Shown here: positions 36,531 to 46,495 of the stretch, one piece after another | Layout: each line of letters begins with the position of its first letter | How positions within the stretch are numbered: position 1 is the stretch's first letter | Assembly: GCF_900114475.1 (NCBI RefSeq) | Contig: NZ_FOTE01000007.1 | Span: 124,001 to 188,000, forward strand | Direction: 5' to 3' | Length of the DNA stretch: 64,000 nt | Origin: Paenibacillus sp. 1_12 | GTDB taxonomy: Bacteria > Bacillota > Bacilli > Paenibacillales > NBRC-103111 | Program-made: the position numbers and the translations under genes | Notes under the pieces: model-generated | Told to the model about the DNA's origin: nothing | Database searches by the model: none | What the model saw: only the letters and a program-made list of their open reading frames with translations

Positions 36531-37016
36531 TTATGCGGGCATAGGTGTAGGAGTAGGTTTGGCATAACCTTTGTTATAACGAGTATCAATATAATTTCGG
36601 ATATCCTTAATCGATTTTCCATCTTTACTTAATTGAGCTGTAGTTAAGGCAATTTCCATACAAACTCCACATCGTGTCCCATGGTCGTCCCAAACGACAC
36701 TTCCATTATTCTTTAATTCTTTGATGAAACAATTCATATTATTTTTATGACCGACTTCATCCCCGCATCCGCAATAACAAGGGATCCACTGCAGCTTATC
36801 TATGCTTAAAGAAGCGATTTGATAAATCTTTTGAGTTTGCTCGGGTTGGTTTTTAAGAAATGTTGGAAGGGTGTTGATTGAACTGGTCGTTTCCTGCAGA
36901 TCTCCGTGGTGAGCTGCCGGATGGCCAGCTTGTTCCGTGACCCCTTTACTGCTGCAAGCAGCCAAGGTGAGCATCGCGAGCAGTGATAAGGAAATCCGAA
37001 TTGTTGTTAACTTCAT
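36531..37016 (-). CDS. PCYCGC-motif lipoprotein
   Basis: 161 residues. Lipobox LAAC (Cys21), a His-rich stretch (HPAAHHGDL), then IPCYCGCGDEVGHKNNMNCF and GTRCGVCME, the six-cysteine PCYCGC signature of a Bacillales membrane-anchored family. The function is unknown; metal or redox roles have been suggested. The end KPTPTPMPA is the usual tail, so the protein is complete. An AGGAGG-type ribosome site is at about 37022-37028. Confidence 0.87.
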   Translation of the reverse strand: MKLTTIRISLSLLAMLTLAACSSKGVTEQAGHPAAHHGDLQETTSSINTLPTFLKNQPEQTQKIYQIASLSIDKLQWIPCYCGCGDEVGHKNNMNCFIKELKNNGSVVWDDHGTRCGVCMEIALTTAQLSKDGKSIKDIRNYIDTRYNKGYAKPTPTPMPA

Positions 37017-37324
37017 TATTATCCTCCTGTTAAATCGTTATTATAAATAATCTTGGTGGTTGATCTTGGAGCTGCTGAACATTAGCATACTAAACAAGCG
37101 GCCTCTTGACAACGCAAGTGATTGAAGCCTTTTTGTTTTAGGCAAATGGGAGATAATTCTGTAACAATTCCCATTGCATTTATGTGATTACATAATCTAT
37201 TTGTACCAGAGACAGAATGTTGACAGGCAATTGCTTTTCTTATAGCCTAAACTCATATTGACAGTACCGCTAAACAAGGCTTAACAAAGCTTTTAACTAA
37301 GGACTGCTGCTGGAGGCTAAGGAC
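37017..37324. other. Divergent intergenic region
   Basis: It holds the leader of the minus-strand PCYCGC gene and of the plus-strand FGGY kinase. TTGACA-type boxes occur near 37106, 37220 and 37258, but no clear matching -10 was assigned. Confidence 0.35.
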
Positions 37325-38680
37325 ATGAATTTTATCGGTTTAGATATAGGAACTACATCGATCTGCGGCATTGTAATGGAAGCAGAAAAAGGCAAGATCC
37401 TTAATTCCGTGACTAGAAGCAACAACACTTCTCTCGAATCGGTGCACACTTGGGAATTCATTCAGGATCCAGGCGCAATTCTCAAGATGGTCTTTGACAT
37501 TTTTGAAGAATTGACGAGTGACTGTGTTGAAATTGACGGTATTGGAATAACCGGACAAATGCATGGCATCCTGTATGTGAATGAAGCTGGAAATTACGTA
37601 TCGCCGCTTTATACTTGGCAGGATCAGAGAGGGAATCTATCAGTTAACGGAAGTGGTGGTGAAACCTACGTAGATCGCTTATCTCGAATTACAGCAATGC
37701 CGCTCGCAACTGGCTTCGGGCTGGTAACCCATGATTACAATCGGCAAAACGGACTTATTCCGGCAAATGCTTCCTACATATGCACCATTGCGGACTATGC
37801 AGCCATGAAGTTAACTGGCGGGCATACGCCGTATATGGATCCTACTAATGCGGCAAGCTTGGGACTATTTAACATGAAATTATTGGACTTTGAGGATCAT
37901 ACCCTAGAAGCGGCTGAGATTGATAGAAGGATGCTCCCGGAGGTGGTCCTTTCAGGAACCCTTATTGGTCATTCGCAAACAGGAATACCAGTGACGGTTT
38001 CGCTCGGAGATAATCAAGCAAGTTTTCTCGGTTCTGTTCGTGAGGTCGCTGACTCGGTGCTTTTGAATGTGGGGACTGGTTCTCAAATTTCGGTGTTCAG
38101 CGAACGATATTATCAGATTGAATCACTGGATATTCGCCCATTCCCAGGCGGAGGCTATCTGCTTGTAGGAGCTTCCCTTAGCGGAGGAAAATCATATGCT
38201 CTGCTGGAAAGCTTTTTTCGTGAGGTCTGTATTCAGCTTGGCGGTTTGGAGGACCCGGGCAGACTGTATGATAGGATGTCTCAGCTAGCGGAAAGTACAG
38301 TCTTGGATGGAAAGCTTCAGGTCCACACACAGTTCTTTGGCTCCAGAACGGACCCTGACAGGAAAGGTTCCATTGAAGGTATGGACTCGCTTAACTTTAC
38401 TCCCAGTCATCTAATTATTGGAGTAATCGATGGAATCATAGCGGAGCTTCACCAATTTTACGATGCTTTCCCATGTGAATGCCAGCAGCAGATCAAGTCT
38501 CTCGTCGGGTCAGGCAATGGAATACGTAATAATTCGACCTTGTGCAGCAGACTTTGCAATGTATTTAACCTTCCGTTACAAATCTCGGCTCATCCTGAGG
38601 AGGCGGCGTATGGTGCCAGTTTATGTGCAGCAGTAGGCTGTGCCGTATTCCCAGATTTTCGACAAATAAGCTTCCGTTGA
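37325..38680 (+). CDS. FGGY-family sugar kinase, sedoheptulokinase-like
   Basis: 451 residues. The start FIGLDIGTTSICGIVME is the FGGY phosphate-binding loop, with a second domain at LGDNQASFLGSV, LNVGTGSQIS and LVGSGNGIRNNSTLC. The domain pattern resembles sedoheptulokinase (SHPK) rather than gluconate or xylulose kinases: TGQMHGILYV and the GNGIRNN motif. It phosphorylates a ketose using ATP. GGAGG lies about 9 bp before the ATG. It is a single-gene unit; the substrate is inferred only. Confidence 0.8.
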   Translation: MNFIGLDIGTTSICGIVMEAEKGKILNSVTRSNNTSLESVHTWEFIQDPGAILKMVFDIFEELTSDCVEIDGIGITGQMHGILYVNEAGNYVSPLYTWQDQRGNLSVNGSGGETYVDRLSRITAMPLATGFGLVTHDYNRQNGLIPANASYICTIADYAAMKLTGGHTPYMDPTNAASLGLFNMKLLDFEDHTLEAAEIDRRMLPEVVLSGTLIGHSQTGIPVTVSLGDNQASFLGSVREVADSVLLNVGTGSQISVFSERYYQIESLDIRPFPGGGYLLVGASLSGGKSYALLESFFREVCIQLGGLEDPGRLYDRMSQLAESTVLDGKLQVHTQFFGSRTDPDRKGSIEGMDSLNFTPSHLIIGVIDGIIAELHQFYDAFPCECQQQIKSLVGSGNGIRNNSTLCSRLCNVFNLPLQISAHPEEAAYGASLCAAVGCAVFPDFRQISFR

Positions 38681-38789
38681 TAGATTGTTAACAGCGTATT
38701 ATTTTATATTGAAGTGTGTGGTGTGTTGTGATACAGTACATACTATAATGCAGATGATAGATCTAACCTATCAGCAGAGGTGAACGTAG

Positions 38790-39170
38790 ATGGATTTTAT
38801 TTGGAAGTCGGATCAGTTTCGAATTGACCCTGCTCGCCCGCTGTATGAACAATTTGTCGAACAGCTTCGCGCCATGATCGTACGCGGTGTGTTGGCTCCG
38901 GGCGTTCGGATGCCTTCAGTGCGGGAAATGGCAGCGACCATTCGTGTCAATCCGACGACCGTAATGAAGACGTATCAGGAGCTTGAAAGAGATAGACTGC
39001 TCGTAACGTTCCGTGGGCAGGGAACTTATGTGACCACCGATACCGAAGCCATTTGGGAAAGCAAGAGGACGATCGTAAGGGAAGCCGTAAAGCATCTGCG
39101 GGAAATCGCGGAATCGCTTGACCTAACAGTTGACCAGTTGCTCGAACTGGCACTAGAGAAGGAGGAGTAA
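38790..39170 (+). CDS. GntR-family regulator, YtrA type
   Basis: 126 residues: an N-terminal winged helix (YEQFVEQLRAMIVRGVLAPG, then MPSVREMAATIRVNPTTVMK) with a very short C-terminal tail, the YtrA layout. Such repressors control the ABC genes that follow, often in response to cell-envelope antibiotics. It is followed 5 bp later by the ATPase gene. Confidence 0.9.
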   Translation: MDFIWKSDQFRIDPARPLYEQFVEQLRAMIVRGVLAPGVRMPSVREMAATIRVNPTTVMKTYQELERDRLLVTFRGQGTYVTTDTEAIWESKRTIVREAVKHLREIAESLDLTVDQLLELALEKEE

Positions 39171-39174
39171 GCAT

Positions 39175-39888
39175 ATGCATAATGATACTGCCATTCCATT
39201 AGCCTTGGAGTGCAAACAGGTTACGATGAAAGTGCGAAAAAAGGAGATTTTACAAGAGGTAACGTTTTCTTTGGAAAAGGGGCGTATAGCCGGGCTCCTG
39301 GGTCCGAATGGCGCAGGCAAATCAACCCTGTTGAGTATTTGCTCTGGACTAACGGAGCCTACAAGCGGATCGGTACGGATCTTTGGCCAGCCTGCTGGCA
39401 CAGAAACCCTGCGTTCTATCGCAGTGCTGCCGGATCGGGGAAAGCTGCCCGGATGGTTGACGGCTGGGGAATGGCTTCATTTTGCAGGACAAATATACCC
39501 TGACTGGGATAGCGATAGGGAATCGCAATTGGTTCAGTCATTACGAATCGATTTGGGGACACGTATATCCGCCCAATCCCGCGGGGAGGAAGCCAGGTTA
39601 CAGCTTGTCAGCTGTCTGGCACGAACCTCACCCTTGATCCTGCTTGATGAACCGTTCACTGGTGTCGATATGATTTCCCGAGAGCAGATTGCTTCGTCAG
39701 TCGTTGCTGATTTGGCGGATGGTAATAGAACCTTCCTCATTGCAACGCATGATATACGTGAAATGGAGCAGTTATTTGATCGGATAATTATGATAGGAAA
39801 TGGTCGGATTGCTGCCGATCATGACGTGGACAGCCTAAGAGAACAAGGGAATTCTGTAGAATCCCGTTACAGGGAAGTGTTCTCATGA
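39175..39888 (+). CDS. ABC transporter ATP-binding protein (YtrB-type)
   Basis: 237 residues. Walker A GPNGAGKST and Walker B LILLDEPF are present; the signature motif is degenerate, reading QSRGEEARLQLV in place of LSGGQ. This weak signature is common in the YtrB/BcrA-like group. It pairs with the permease downstream. Confidence 0.85.
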   Translation: MHNDTAIPLALECKQVTMKVRKKEILQEVTFSLEKGRIAGLLGPNGAGKSTLLSICSGLTEPTSGSVRIFGQPAGTETLRSIAVLPDRGKLPGWLTAGEWLHFAGQIYPDWDSDRESQLVQSLRIDLGTRISAQSRGEEARLQLVSCLARTSPLILLDEPFTGVDMISREQIASSVVADLADGNRTFLIATHDIREMEQLFDRIIMIGNGRIAADHDVDSLREQGNSVESRYREVFS

Positions 39889-41477
39889 GGACGATCTTAA
39901 CTCTTGCCAGGTTTGAACTGAGTCGATATAGCGCGTATATGCCGGGAACTTCAAAAAGCAGTTATAGGCGCATTGGCCTGATCTTCTTTTTGCTGCTTGT
40001 GGTCAGTATGGCATGGTCGCGAGGGGAGACGACCGTCAGCAGCTTATATGCATTTGGCTTGGTCGTGTTCTTGGAAACGATGCTGATCATCATGGTGTGG
40101 GAGGCGCTCAGCGTTGGCCGCAACGGACGGGACCAGAAGTGGTGGCTGCTGCTGCCCTATTCACGGCTAACACTTGTTCTCGGTAAGGGTCTTAGCTATT
40201 TGTGGCTGGGACTGTACTTGATTATGTTTATGCTTCTGCTCTGTACTACTCACTATGCGTTATTGCTCGTATGGGGGAGTATCCAACAGGCAGACGCAAT
40301 GATCATCGGATATGCGGCAGGAACCGCTGGGTGGCTGGCTCTCGTATTTCTCCCTGTCCTGACCAGCTTAGGTCTGCTCATGTTTGTGTTTCAGATGTGG
40401 TGGGCACGTATCGGAACTATGATTGTCTTCTTATATATTTCGATGCAGCTGCTTATCGTTACTTTCCTCGTGGTCAGCTCCATTTGGATCAGTCTTCAAT
40501 TCACGTTACCTTCGACACAGACTGTAATTGTGTTGATTTTAGCTGGTTGGCTGCTTTCTTGCGCAGGTGTTTGGCTTTCCAGCACAGTGGGTATGAAGAA
40601 GTTAGCTCAGTTACGCTTTACTGGCTATGCGGCTTTATCTTCCCCGGATTCGGTTCTTTCACAGAATGTGGTGCCAACGCAAAGGGCGGGGCGAAGAGCG
40701 AGTCCTTTCTGGGCAATGGTTGCTATGGAGAAACGTCGGTATCAATGGATAGGTCGTCATGCTCCGAGACGTATTCGCTGGTTAGTTTTTACGCTTATGG
40801 CACTTCTCACCTTCTTGGGCTATCATAACAGCGGCAGCCTGACGGATGTGATCTTGTTTCAATCAACCTTAACTATGATCGGTTACATGGGTATTGTGGT
40901 GTATGGATTTAATAGAAATGCAGATTACGGCAAAGGGTTTGCCTTATGGTGGCTGGCATTTCCACATTCCCGTTACCTGCTGCTTGGCAGTCGCATATTT
41001 GCCTACTTAGTGTCGATGGTTTCTTATTGGTTGTTAGCCGTGTTAAGTGCTGTTGTTGGAGTCCTTCTGAGGCAAGGAATCAATCCGATGTCGGGGGGAG
41101 ATCTTGGCATCGCCGGACTGTATTTCATCGAAAATGCCGTCCTCATGATTCCTCTTGCCGTGTTTTATGTGCTAGCTGTACAAATTACGCCCGCCGTTAA
41201 TAAATATCCGGTTCTTATCCTTTTTCTTTTACCTCTATTAATTAGTTACGGATTGAGCATTCAGCTGCCTAATCTATGGATTATGCCAGATCGGTTACCT
41301 TGGCTTACTTTGCGAAATGGCCCTGCTCCTGACTTTTTGCCACATCTTATGCTGCTTTACGGAATCGGCATACTGGTATCTCTCATCGGCTTTGGACTTG
41401 GTGGGAAGTATTTAAACAGGTACTCGATGATGAAAAATTCTATTTGGGTCCGAAGTTTGAGGAATAAAGAGCAGTGA
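39885..41477 (+). CDS. ABC transporter permease, YtrA-operon type
   Basis: 530 residues, about 12 predicted membrane helices. It overlaps the ATPase gene by 4 bp (ATGA), so the two form one transporter. No substrate is known; by analogy to ytr operons, export or wall-antibiotic response is likely. The reverse strand shows no gene. Confidence 0.8.
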   Translation: MRTILTLARFELSRYSAYMPGTSKSSYRRIGLIFFLLLVVSMAWSRGETTVSSLYAFGLVVFLETMLIIMVWEALSVGRNGRDQKWWLLLPYSRLTLVLGKGLSYLWLGLYLIMFMLLLCTTHYALLLVWGSIQQADAMIIGYAAGTAGWLALVFLPVLTSLGLLMFVFQMWWARIGTMIVFLYISMQLLIVTFLVVSSIWISLQFTLPSTQTVIVLILAGWLLSCAGVWLSSTVGMKKLAQLRFTGYAALSSPDSVLSQNVVPTQRAGRRASPFWAMVAMEKRRYQWIGRHAPRRIRWLVFTLMALLTFLGYHNSGSLTDVILFQSTLTMIGYMGIVVYGFNRNADYGKGFALWWLAFPHSRYLLLGSRIFAYLVSMVSYWLLAVLSAVVGVLLRQGINPMSGGDLGIAGLYFIENAVLMIPLAVFYVLAVQITPAVNKYPVLILFLLPLLISYGLSIQLPNLWIMPDRLPWLTLRNGPAPDFLPHLMLLYGIGILVSLIGFGLGGKYLNRYSMMKNSIWVRSLRNKEQ

Positions 41478-41787
41478 TCTGAGACTTGAGCAGCAAATAA
41501 TGACCAACTTACGTTAGCTCACCATTAAGTAGAACTGCGCAAAGGAAATTACGACGAAATTGAGCAGTAATCGCAGCAGCTGTGTTATCGGCGTGATTGC
41601 TGTGAATGCTCATACAAAATTGTCTGATGTATGAATATTGTCTTATTCAGCCCCATATGGGACCCAGAAATATTGGTTTAAGCAGGCAAGTAGACGTATA
41701 ATAAATGTAGTGTAAACCGATGGTATTACAATTCGGATATCAAGCTTCTGGTTTATTAATATTTTAGTCAAGTTAGGTGGAATCACT
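41478..41787. other. Intergenic region before hemY
   Basis: A hairpin (CAGTAATC near 41560 with GATTGCTG near 41605) lacks a T run. GGTGGA at 41776-41781 is the hemY ribosome site. Nothing else is seen. Confidence 0.35.
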
Positions 41788-43173
41788 TTGAAAACAATAG
41801 TGGTTATCGGCGGTGGCATTACAGGGCTATCTACTGCGTACTATCTTCAGAAAACGATAAAAGCCCAAAATCGGGATGCAAAAATTGTACTGGTGGAAGC
41901 GAATGATACCTTGGGCGGCAAAATCAGAACTGCTCATGAGGGTGAATTTATAATGGAAACGGGAGCAGACTCGATTGTATCTCGTAAAACGAATGTAGCA
42001 CCATTTTTAGAAGAGCTGGATATACAGAAGGATGTCGTTTATAACGCAACAGGAATCTCTTATATTTATACAGATGGCGAATTGAAGCCAATTCCGAAGG
42101 AAGCGGTATTCGGTATCCCACTCAGTCTGGAATCATTAGCTAAATCTAATTTGGTATCCGCGAAGGGGAAAGTAGAAGCCTTAAAAGATTTCTACACACC
42201 GAATGAAACCTTTACGAAGGAGCATTCCATCGGGGAATTTCTGGAATATTTTCTGGGTAAGGAGCTGGTTGAGAAGCAAATTTCTCCGGTTTTGTCTGGC
42301 GTTTATTCCGGTCAACTGCAGGATTTGACGATTGCCTCGACGCTTCCTTATTTACTGGATTATAAAAATAAATACGGTAGTATTATTCAAGGGTTGGCCG
42401 AGAACAAACAACGTTTCTTGGGAACAGGCGACAAGAAGTTTTTGTCGTTCAAGCATGGTGTATCTTCTTTAGTGGATAGAATAGAAGAGCGGCTAACTGA
42501 TGTGGATCTATATAAAGGTGTCCAGGCTGAAAAAATCAAGAAACAGCAGGAGCGGTACCTCGTTTCTTTGTCCAATCACAAAGAGATTGAAACGGACTTC
42601 ATTGTACTCAGTACACTGCATCCTGTTGCACAGCACCTTATGCTCGATAAAGCGTTAGATGAGGATTTCGAACAATTGAAAAATAGCTCTTTGATCAGTG
42701 TTTATCTTGGATTTGACATACCGGACAGCGAGCTGCCCAAGGACGGAACCGGTTTTATCGTCGCAGAGGACAGCGATTTGTCTTGCAACGCTTGCACGTG
42801 GACGAGCCGCAAATGGGAGCATACCTCGGAGAAAAAACGTTTATTGGTAAGGCTATTTTACAAGAGTACGTGCCGTGATTATGAAAAGCTCCTGCAAATG
42901 ACAAAAGAAGAGATCGTTCAAATAGCAAGAAAAGATATTGAAGATAGTCTTGGGATAACAGGTACGCCGATTTCATCCGATATTACCAAATGGCATGAAA
43001 CCATGCCCAACTATCATTTAAAACACCCTCAACTTGTGAAATCCTTAGAAAATAAGTTAGCTGAAAATTATCCAAATGTCATTTTGGCCGGGTGCTCTTA
43101 TTATGGAGTGGGTATTCCCGATTGTATTATGAACGGCGAGAAGACCGCCGAGTGGATTGCCGAACGTTTATAA
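41788..43173 (+). CDS. hemY: Coproporphyrinogen III oxidase (HemY/CgoX)
   Basis: 461 residues, FAD enzyme of Gram-positive heme synthesis that oxidises coproporphyrinogen III to coproporphyrin III. FAD-binding IGGGITGLSTAYYL at the start, LVEANDTLGGKI, then the C-terminal AGCSYYGVGIPDCI and SSDITKWHETMPNYHL, a family hallmark. The start is TTG 41788 with AGGTGGA just upstream. hemE and hemH are not beside it, unlike Bacillus; this isolated copy may be a second one. Confidence 0.92.
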   Translation: MKTIVVIGGGITGLSTAYYLQKTIKAQNRDAKIVLVEANDTLGGKIRTAHEGEFIMETGADSIVSRKTNVAPFLEELDIQKDVVYNATGISYIYTDGELKPIPKEAVFGIPLSLESLAKSNLVSAKGKVEALKDFYTPNETFTKEHSIGEFLEYFLGKELVEKQISPVLSGVYSGQLQDLTIASTLPYLLDYKNKYGSIIQGLAENKQRFLGTGDKKFLSFKHGVSSLVDRIEERLTDVDLYKGVQAEKIKKQQERYLVSLSNHKEIETDFIVLSTLHPVAQHLMLDKALDEDFEQLKNSSLISVYLGFDIPDSELPKDGTGFIVAEDSDLSCNACTWTSRKWEHTSEKKRLLVRLFYKSTCRDYEKLLQMTKEEIVQIARKDIEDSLGITGTPISSDITKWHETMPNYHLKHPQLVKSLENKLAENYPNVILAGCSYYGVGIPDCIMNGEKTAEWIAERL

Positions 43174-43685
43174 GAAATAAAGGAACTCAGGCAGTGTGTT
43201 TCTTTAGTCCATCTTATCAACAATGAAATAGAACACCAAAAAGAGGCTATCCCATAAGTGAAAATTAAAGATCCGCGGGACACATCGGATCTTCAGTGAA
43301 GATGAATGATTAAACGAGCAAAGAAGTTAAGCAGCTTGTCTGTGCTTAACTTCTTTTCTTTTTGCGTCTATTGCTGCTTTTTTCAAAAAGATATGGGAAA
43401 TCCAAAGCCACCCGACCTCCAGACTTACTATGGGTAAGCCTCGAAGTACGGTAATGGTGGTACTCGATTTCGATTCCACTTTCCGTTTTCTCTTTGCTCA
43501 TTTTGTAAAAAAGGAGGGTTAGTCCAGCTGCGCACTACGTATCTTGTTCGGCGTTATAGGTCCAATTATCGATTTTGCGGACATCTTTTTTCCATGCCTT
43601 GACTCATTCTACAGACAGGGGTATAGTTAACTTATATTTATTAAATTCATTTTAATAATCAATTAATAAACATGGAGGGTGAATT
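43174..43685. other. Intergenic region with terminator
   Basis: AAGAAGTTAAGCA at 43321-43333 pairs with TGCTTAACTTCTT at 43342-43354 and is followed by TTCTTTTT, a good terminator. GATCCG at 43270 pairs with CGGATC at 43286. The rest (43380-43620) holds no clear gene. The last 30 bp carry AT-rich promoter-like sequence and GGAGGGTG, the ribosome site of the isomerase gene. Confidence 0.5.
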
Positions 43686-44474
43686 ATGACATCACTTGGC
43701 TATCAAGCTTCCAGTCTTAGACCCTATCTTACGACAGCAGATGAAGTACAACATACATTCCGTAAACTGCACAATATGGGGTATCGCGATGTACAGCTAC
43801 AATGGATCGATCCTGCCGTACCTCTGGCATTCACGGCAGAAGCTTTGCGAGAAACAGGGCTGAAATGTATAGCAACTCAAGAAAATTTTACGGTAGTGCG
43901 AAATAATCTGGATTACTATGTCACGATGAATAGGCTGTGGGAAAGTGATTCCTTATGTGTCAGTACCATCCCGCGTGAGCTAATGACACCGGAAGGCATC
44001 GTGGAATTTTGTGACGCAATGGGCCAAATGGCTAGGACGCTGGGTGAACATGGTATCGCACTCACCTTCCACCCGCTCTGGTTCAACTATGAGTACATAA
44101 ATGGTATTCGTGCCATAGACATCGTAATGGAACAGTTGCCTAATGTGGGCTTAACCTTATGTGTGTATCACACTGTTCGGGCAGGTGAGGACCCTGTGGC
44201 TTTATTGGAACGGTATCAAGGGCGCATAAACATATGTCATTTTAAAGATTCCGCACTCTCAACCGAGGGGAAAGAATACTTGGTTCCACTTGGTCAAGGT
44301 CGGATTGATTGGTTGCCCATATTTGAGGCTTGTCATCGAACCGATGTGAAATGGGGATTGGTCGAGCAAGAAAACTGGCAGAAAGACGCCTTCGATTGTG
44401 CAAAAGAGAGCTTGGATTATCTAACGAAATCGGGTATCACATCAGCAAATGTTTTGCAAAACAACAGCGAGTAG
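43686..44474 (+). CDS. Sugar phosphate isomerase/epimerase (AP-endonuclease-2-type TIM barrel)
   Basis: 262 residues. HPLWFNYEY, NICHFKDSA and GLVEQENW supply the His/Asp/Glu metal ligands of the xylose-isomerase-like TIM-barrel family. It interconverts sugar or cyclitol epimers. A decayed paralogue with the same MTSLG opening lies on the other strand at 50653-51380. It heads a cluster followed by an acetyltransferase remnant, a ROK regulator and an MFS remnant. Confidence 0.85.
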   Translation: MTSLGYQASSLRPYLTTADEVQHTFRKLHNMGYRDVQLQWIDPAVPLAFTAEALRETGLKCIATQENFTVVRNNLDYYVTMNRLWESDSLCVSTIPRELMTPEGIVEFCDAMGQMARTLGEHGIALTFHPLWFNYEYINGIRAIDIVMEQLPNVGLTLCVYHTVRAGEDPVALLERYQGRINICHFKDSALSTEGKEYLVPLGQGRIDWLPIFEACHRTDVKWGLVEQENWQKDAFDCAKESLDYLTKSGITSANVLQNNSE

Positions 44475-44487
44475 TTTTATACAGGGG

Positions 44488-44790
44488 AATATGATGAACA
44501 AAGATGTTTTAGAGGAATTTTATTTAGTCCAGCCCATCCAAAGTTTCGGGCCTAAAATTCACACGCGCATAACCTTATAATGATGTATGGCTTCAACCAA
44601 GCTCACCATTTGCGGTGGCGTAACCATTGGAGATCGCAGCGTCATTGGTGTAGGAAGTGTTATACTACAAGCTATTCCGCCTGACTCGCTTGCCGCTGGT
44701 GTTCCCTGCAAAGTGATTCGGAAAAATACAGAAACGGATAGCATGAATCATAGTCCGGAAATTATGGTAGATTGCAACATTATGAAATGA
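44488..44790 (+). pseudogene. Maltose-acetyltransferase-like gene, decayed copy
   Basis: Compared with the intact paralogue at 49979, the start (RCFRGILFSPAHPKFRA) and the end ([18 protein letters not shown] to DCNIMK) are present but ~110 residues between them are deleted. The junction GNDVWL to STK also carries a 1-base deletion (gcttcaacc here, gctttcaacc there), and the start codon is gone. The residual 67-codon frame at 44587-44790 is not a functional enzyme. Confidence 0.85.
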
Positions 44791-44819
44791 AAATCGGATT
44801 TAACAGGCCGGGGGTTTTT

Positions 44820-45842
44820 ATGGGAATAAATATGCTGGATATGAAAGAGAGCAATTCACAAACAGTTCTTTGGAGCCTTTGTTCATACAAAACCTCCACT
44901 ATTAAACAATTGGCTCTAACGACAGGATTAAGCTTTGTTACCGTTGGAAACATACTGAATGGATTTGTAGAAAGCGGAGAAGTCACACTCGGTAAAATGT
45001 ATTCTGCAACGGGAGGAAGGCCGTCTCAAGCGTATAGCTTTAATGCAGAATTCGCACATGTGCTTGGGTTATCGGCGCGGGTACGCAAGGGGAAGAATAT
45101 AATCAGTGCTTGTATCGGGAATCTTTACGGGGAACGCGTATGGGACGCAGAGGAGCCGTTTGATACCATTCAACTTTCTAGTTTTGATCAGATGATCAAT
45201 GAGGCCCTGCGAAACTATTCGACTATAAGTCTTGTTGCTTTTTCCCTGCCGGGTGTGGAGCGTAATGGAGTTATTTTGGAAAATGACTTTACAACATTAA
45301 AGGGGACTTCCTTTACAGAATATTTTCAGAAAAAGTATGAGCTGCCGGTCATTGTTGAGAATGATGTCAATGCAGCAGCTTTTGGTTTTAGCCAACATAC
45401 AGAAAAAGTATCCTCTATTGTCGGCATTTATTTCCCTCGTACTTTTGGTCCAGGTGCAGGCGTTGTGATTGATGGCAACATTCATAAAGGGGTCACTGGC
45501 TATGCTGGTGAAATCAATCTGCTTCCGATCGGTGTTGACTGGAGAACGATTAACTATGATGATCCCAAAGAGCTCGGAGCTGCCATTTCTAAATTAATCA
45601 GTATTTTTTGTGGGACAATTAATCCCGAATATGTTGTTCTTTACGGTGATTTTTTTTCCGAAGCTTTAAAAGAAGCGATTGAGCAAGCAATACCTTCAGA
45701 GCGTTTGAGGAAAATATTCCCTGTTGTTAATTATGAAAGTGATTTAGATACCGACATCCTTCATGGTTTGATTGCACAGGCGATTGCAGCATATCAGTCT
45801 GGTCTGCGCGGAAATTATCGACAGGACAACGAAAACATCTAA
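44820..45842 (+). CDS. ROK-family transcriptional regulator (NagC/XylR type)
   Basis: 340 residues. An N-terminal winged helix (TIKQLALTTGLSFVTVGNILNGF, GGRPSQAYSFN) is followed by an actin-like ROK domain with VENDVNAAAFGF and a Gly-rich segment PGAGVVIDGNIHKGVTGYAGE. The usual Cys-rich zinc motif is not visible. It likely represses the sugar cluster until an inducer is bound. GGGGG before the ATG at 44820 decides the start. The opposite-strand copy of the cluster has no ROK gene. Confidence 0.83.
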   Translation: MGINMLDMKESNSQTVLWSLCSYKTSTIKQLALTTGLSFVTVGNILNGFVESGEVTLGKMYSATGGRPSQAYSFNAEFAHVLGLSARVRKGKNIISACIGNLYGERVWDAEEPFDTIQLSSFDQMINEALRNYSTISLVAFSLPGVERNGVILENDFTTLKGTSFTEYFQKKYELPVIVENDVNAAAFGFSQHTEKVSSIVGIYFPRTFGPGAGVVIDGNIHKGVTGYAGEINLLPIGVDWRTINYDDPKELGAAISKLISIFCGTINPEYVVLYGDFFSEALKEAIEQAIPSERLRKIFPVVNYESDLDTDILHGLIAQAIAAYQSGLRGNYRQDNENI

Positions 45843-45853
45843 GACATCGGAGA

Positions 45854-45942
45854 ATGGATATGATCTTATCATATTGATTTATCTGGTATTTATCAGCCTT
45901 GGACTACCCGCTTCCTTGCTTGGTACTTCCTGGCCCATGTAG
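45854..45942 (+). pseudogene. MFS transporter, 5' remnant
   Basis: MDMI and, one base out of frame, LIYLVFISLGLPASLLGTSW match the first 28 residues of the intact MFS gene at 48702-49910 (MDMIFLILIYLAFISLGLPD...). A TAG ends the frame and the next gene follows 54 bp later. It is what is left of the cluster's transporter. Confidence 0.85.
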
Positions 45943-45996
45943 GTTCAGATGAACCCACATTTACTTGAATCTTCTCAACGATAGGGGAGTAAGGTC

Positions 45997-46374
45997 ATGA
46001 ATATTCTGATTATCGATGATGATTTCATAATAAAAGGCGGTGTTAAACGCACCCTAATGAAGAATTTCCCAGATTTTAACGTATATGAAGCTTCTTCTAC
46101 CAAAGAGGCTCTTGTAATTATGGAAGTGATCCATATGGATATCATACTCACAGATATTATAATGCCGGGCATGGATGGAATGACGTTTATTGAGACCTAT
46201 CGTAATAGATTTATAGATACTCAATGGATTGTAATGACTGGGCTCAGCGGACACATTTACACTCGCAAAGCAATGCAACTAGGAGTTAAAGATTATTTAT
46301 TAAAACCATTCTCTAAATCAGAACTATCTGAAACGATAAGCAAACTTATTAATTCAACTGAGTCGTGCAATTAG
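45997..46374 (+). CDS. Single-domain response regulator
   Basis: 125 residues, a receiver domain only: acidic pocket IIDDDF, phospho-Asp53 (LTDIIMP), Thr in IVMTG and Lys in LLKPF. It resembles the receiver of YesN-type regulators but lacks their AraC part. It may be a truncated YesN (an IS remnant starts 122 bp downstream) or a stand-alone phospho-relay. GGGGAGTAAGG is the ribosome site. Confidence 0.75.
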   Translation: MNILIIDDDFIIKGGVKRTLMKNFPDFNVYEASSTKEALVIMEVIHMDIILTDIIMPGMDGMTFIETYRNRFIDTQWIVMTGLSGHIYTRKAMQLGVKDYLLKPFSKSELSETISKLINSTESCN

Positions 46375-46495
46375 ATGATTTGGGTAAATTAGGAAGTGAA
46401 AAAACTCCTAAATAAACGTATCTGCACTCGAATCCAAACGTTCATGATAACTTATTTTGTGTGATAGGAGGACTTAGAGCCAATCCTAAAATAAA

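Noticed and set aside
43250-43620. Possible IS1182-like insertion (aaaaagaggctatccca and nearby hairpins)
   Set aside because: Only a short resemblance to IS ends; no transposase sequence on either strand, and the hairpin at 43321 explains itself as a terminator.
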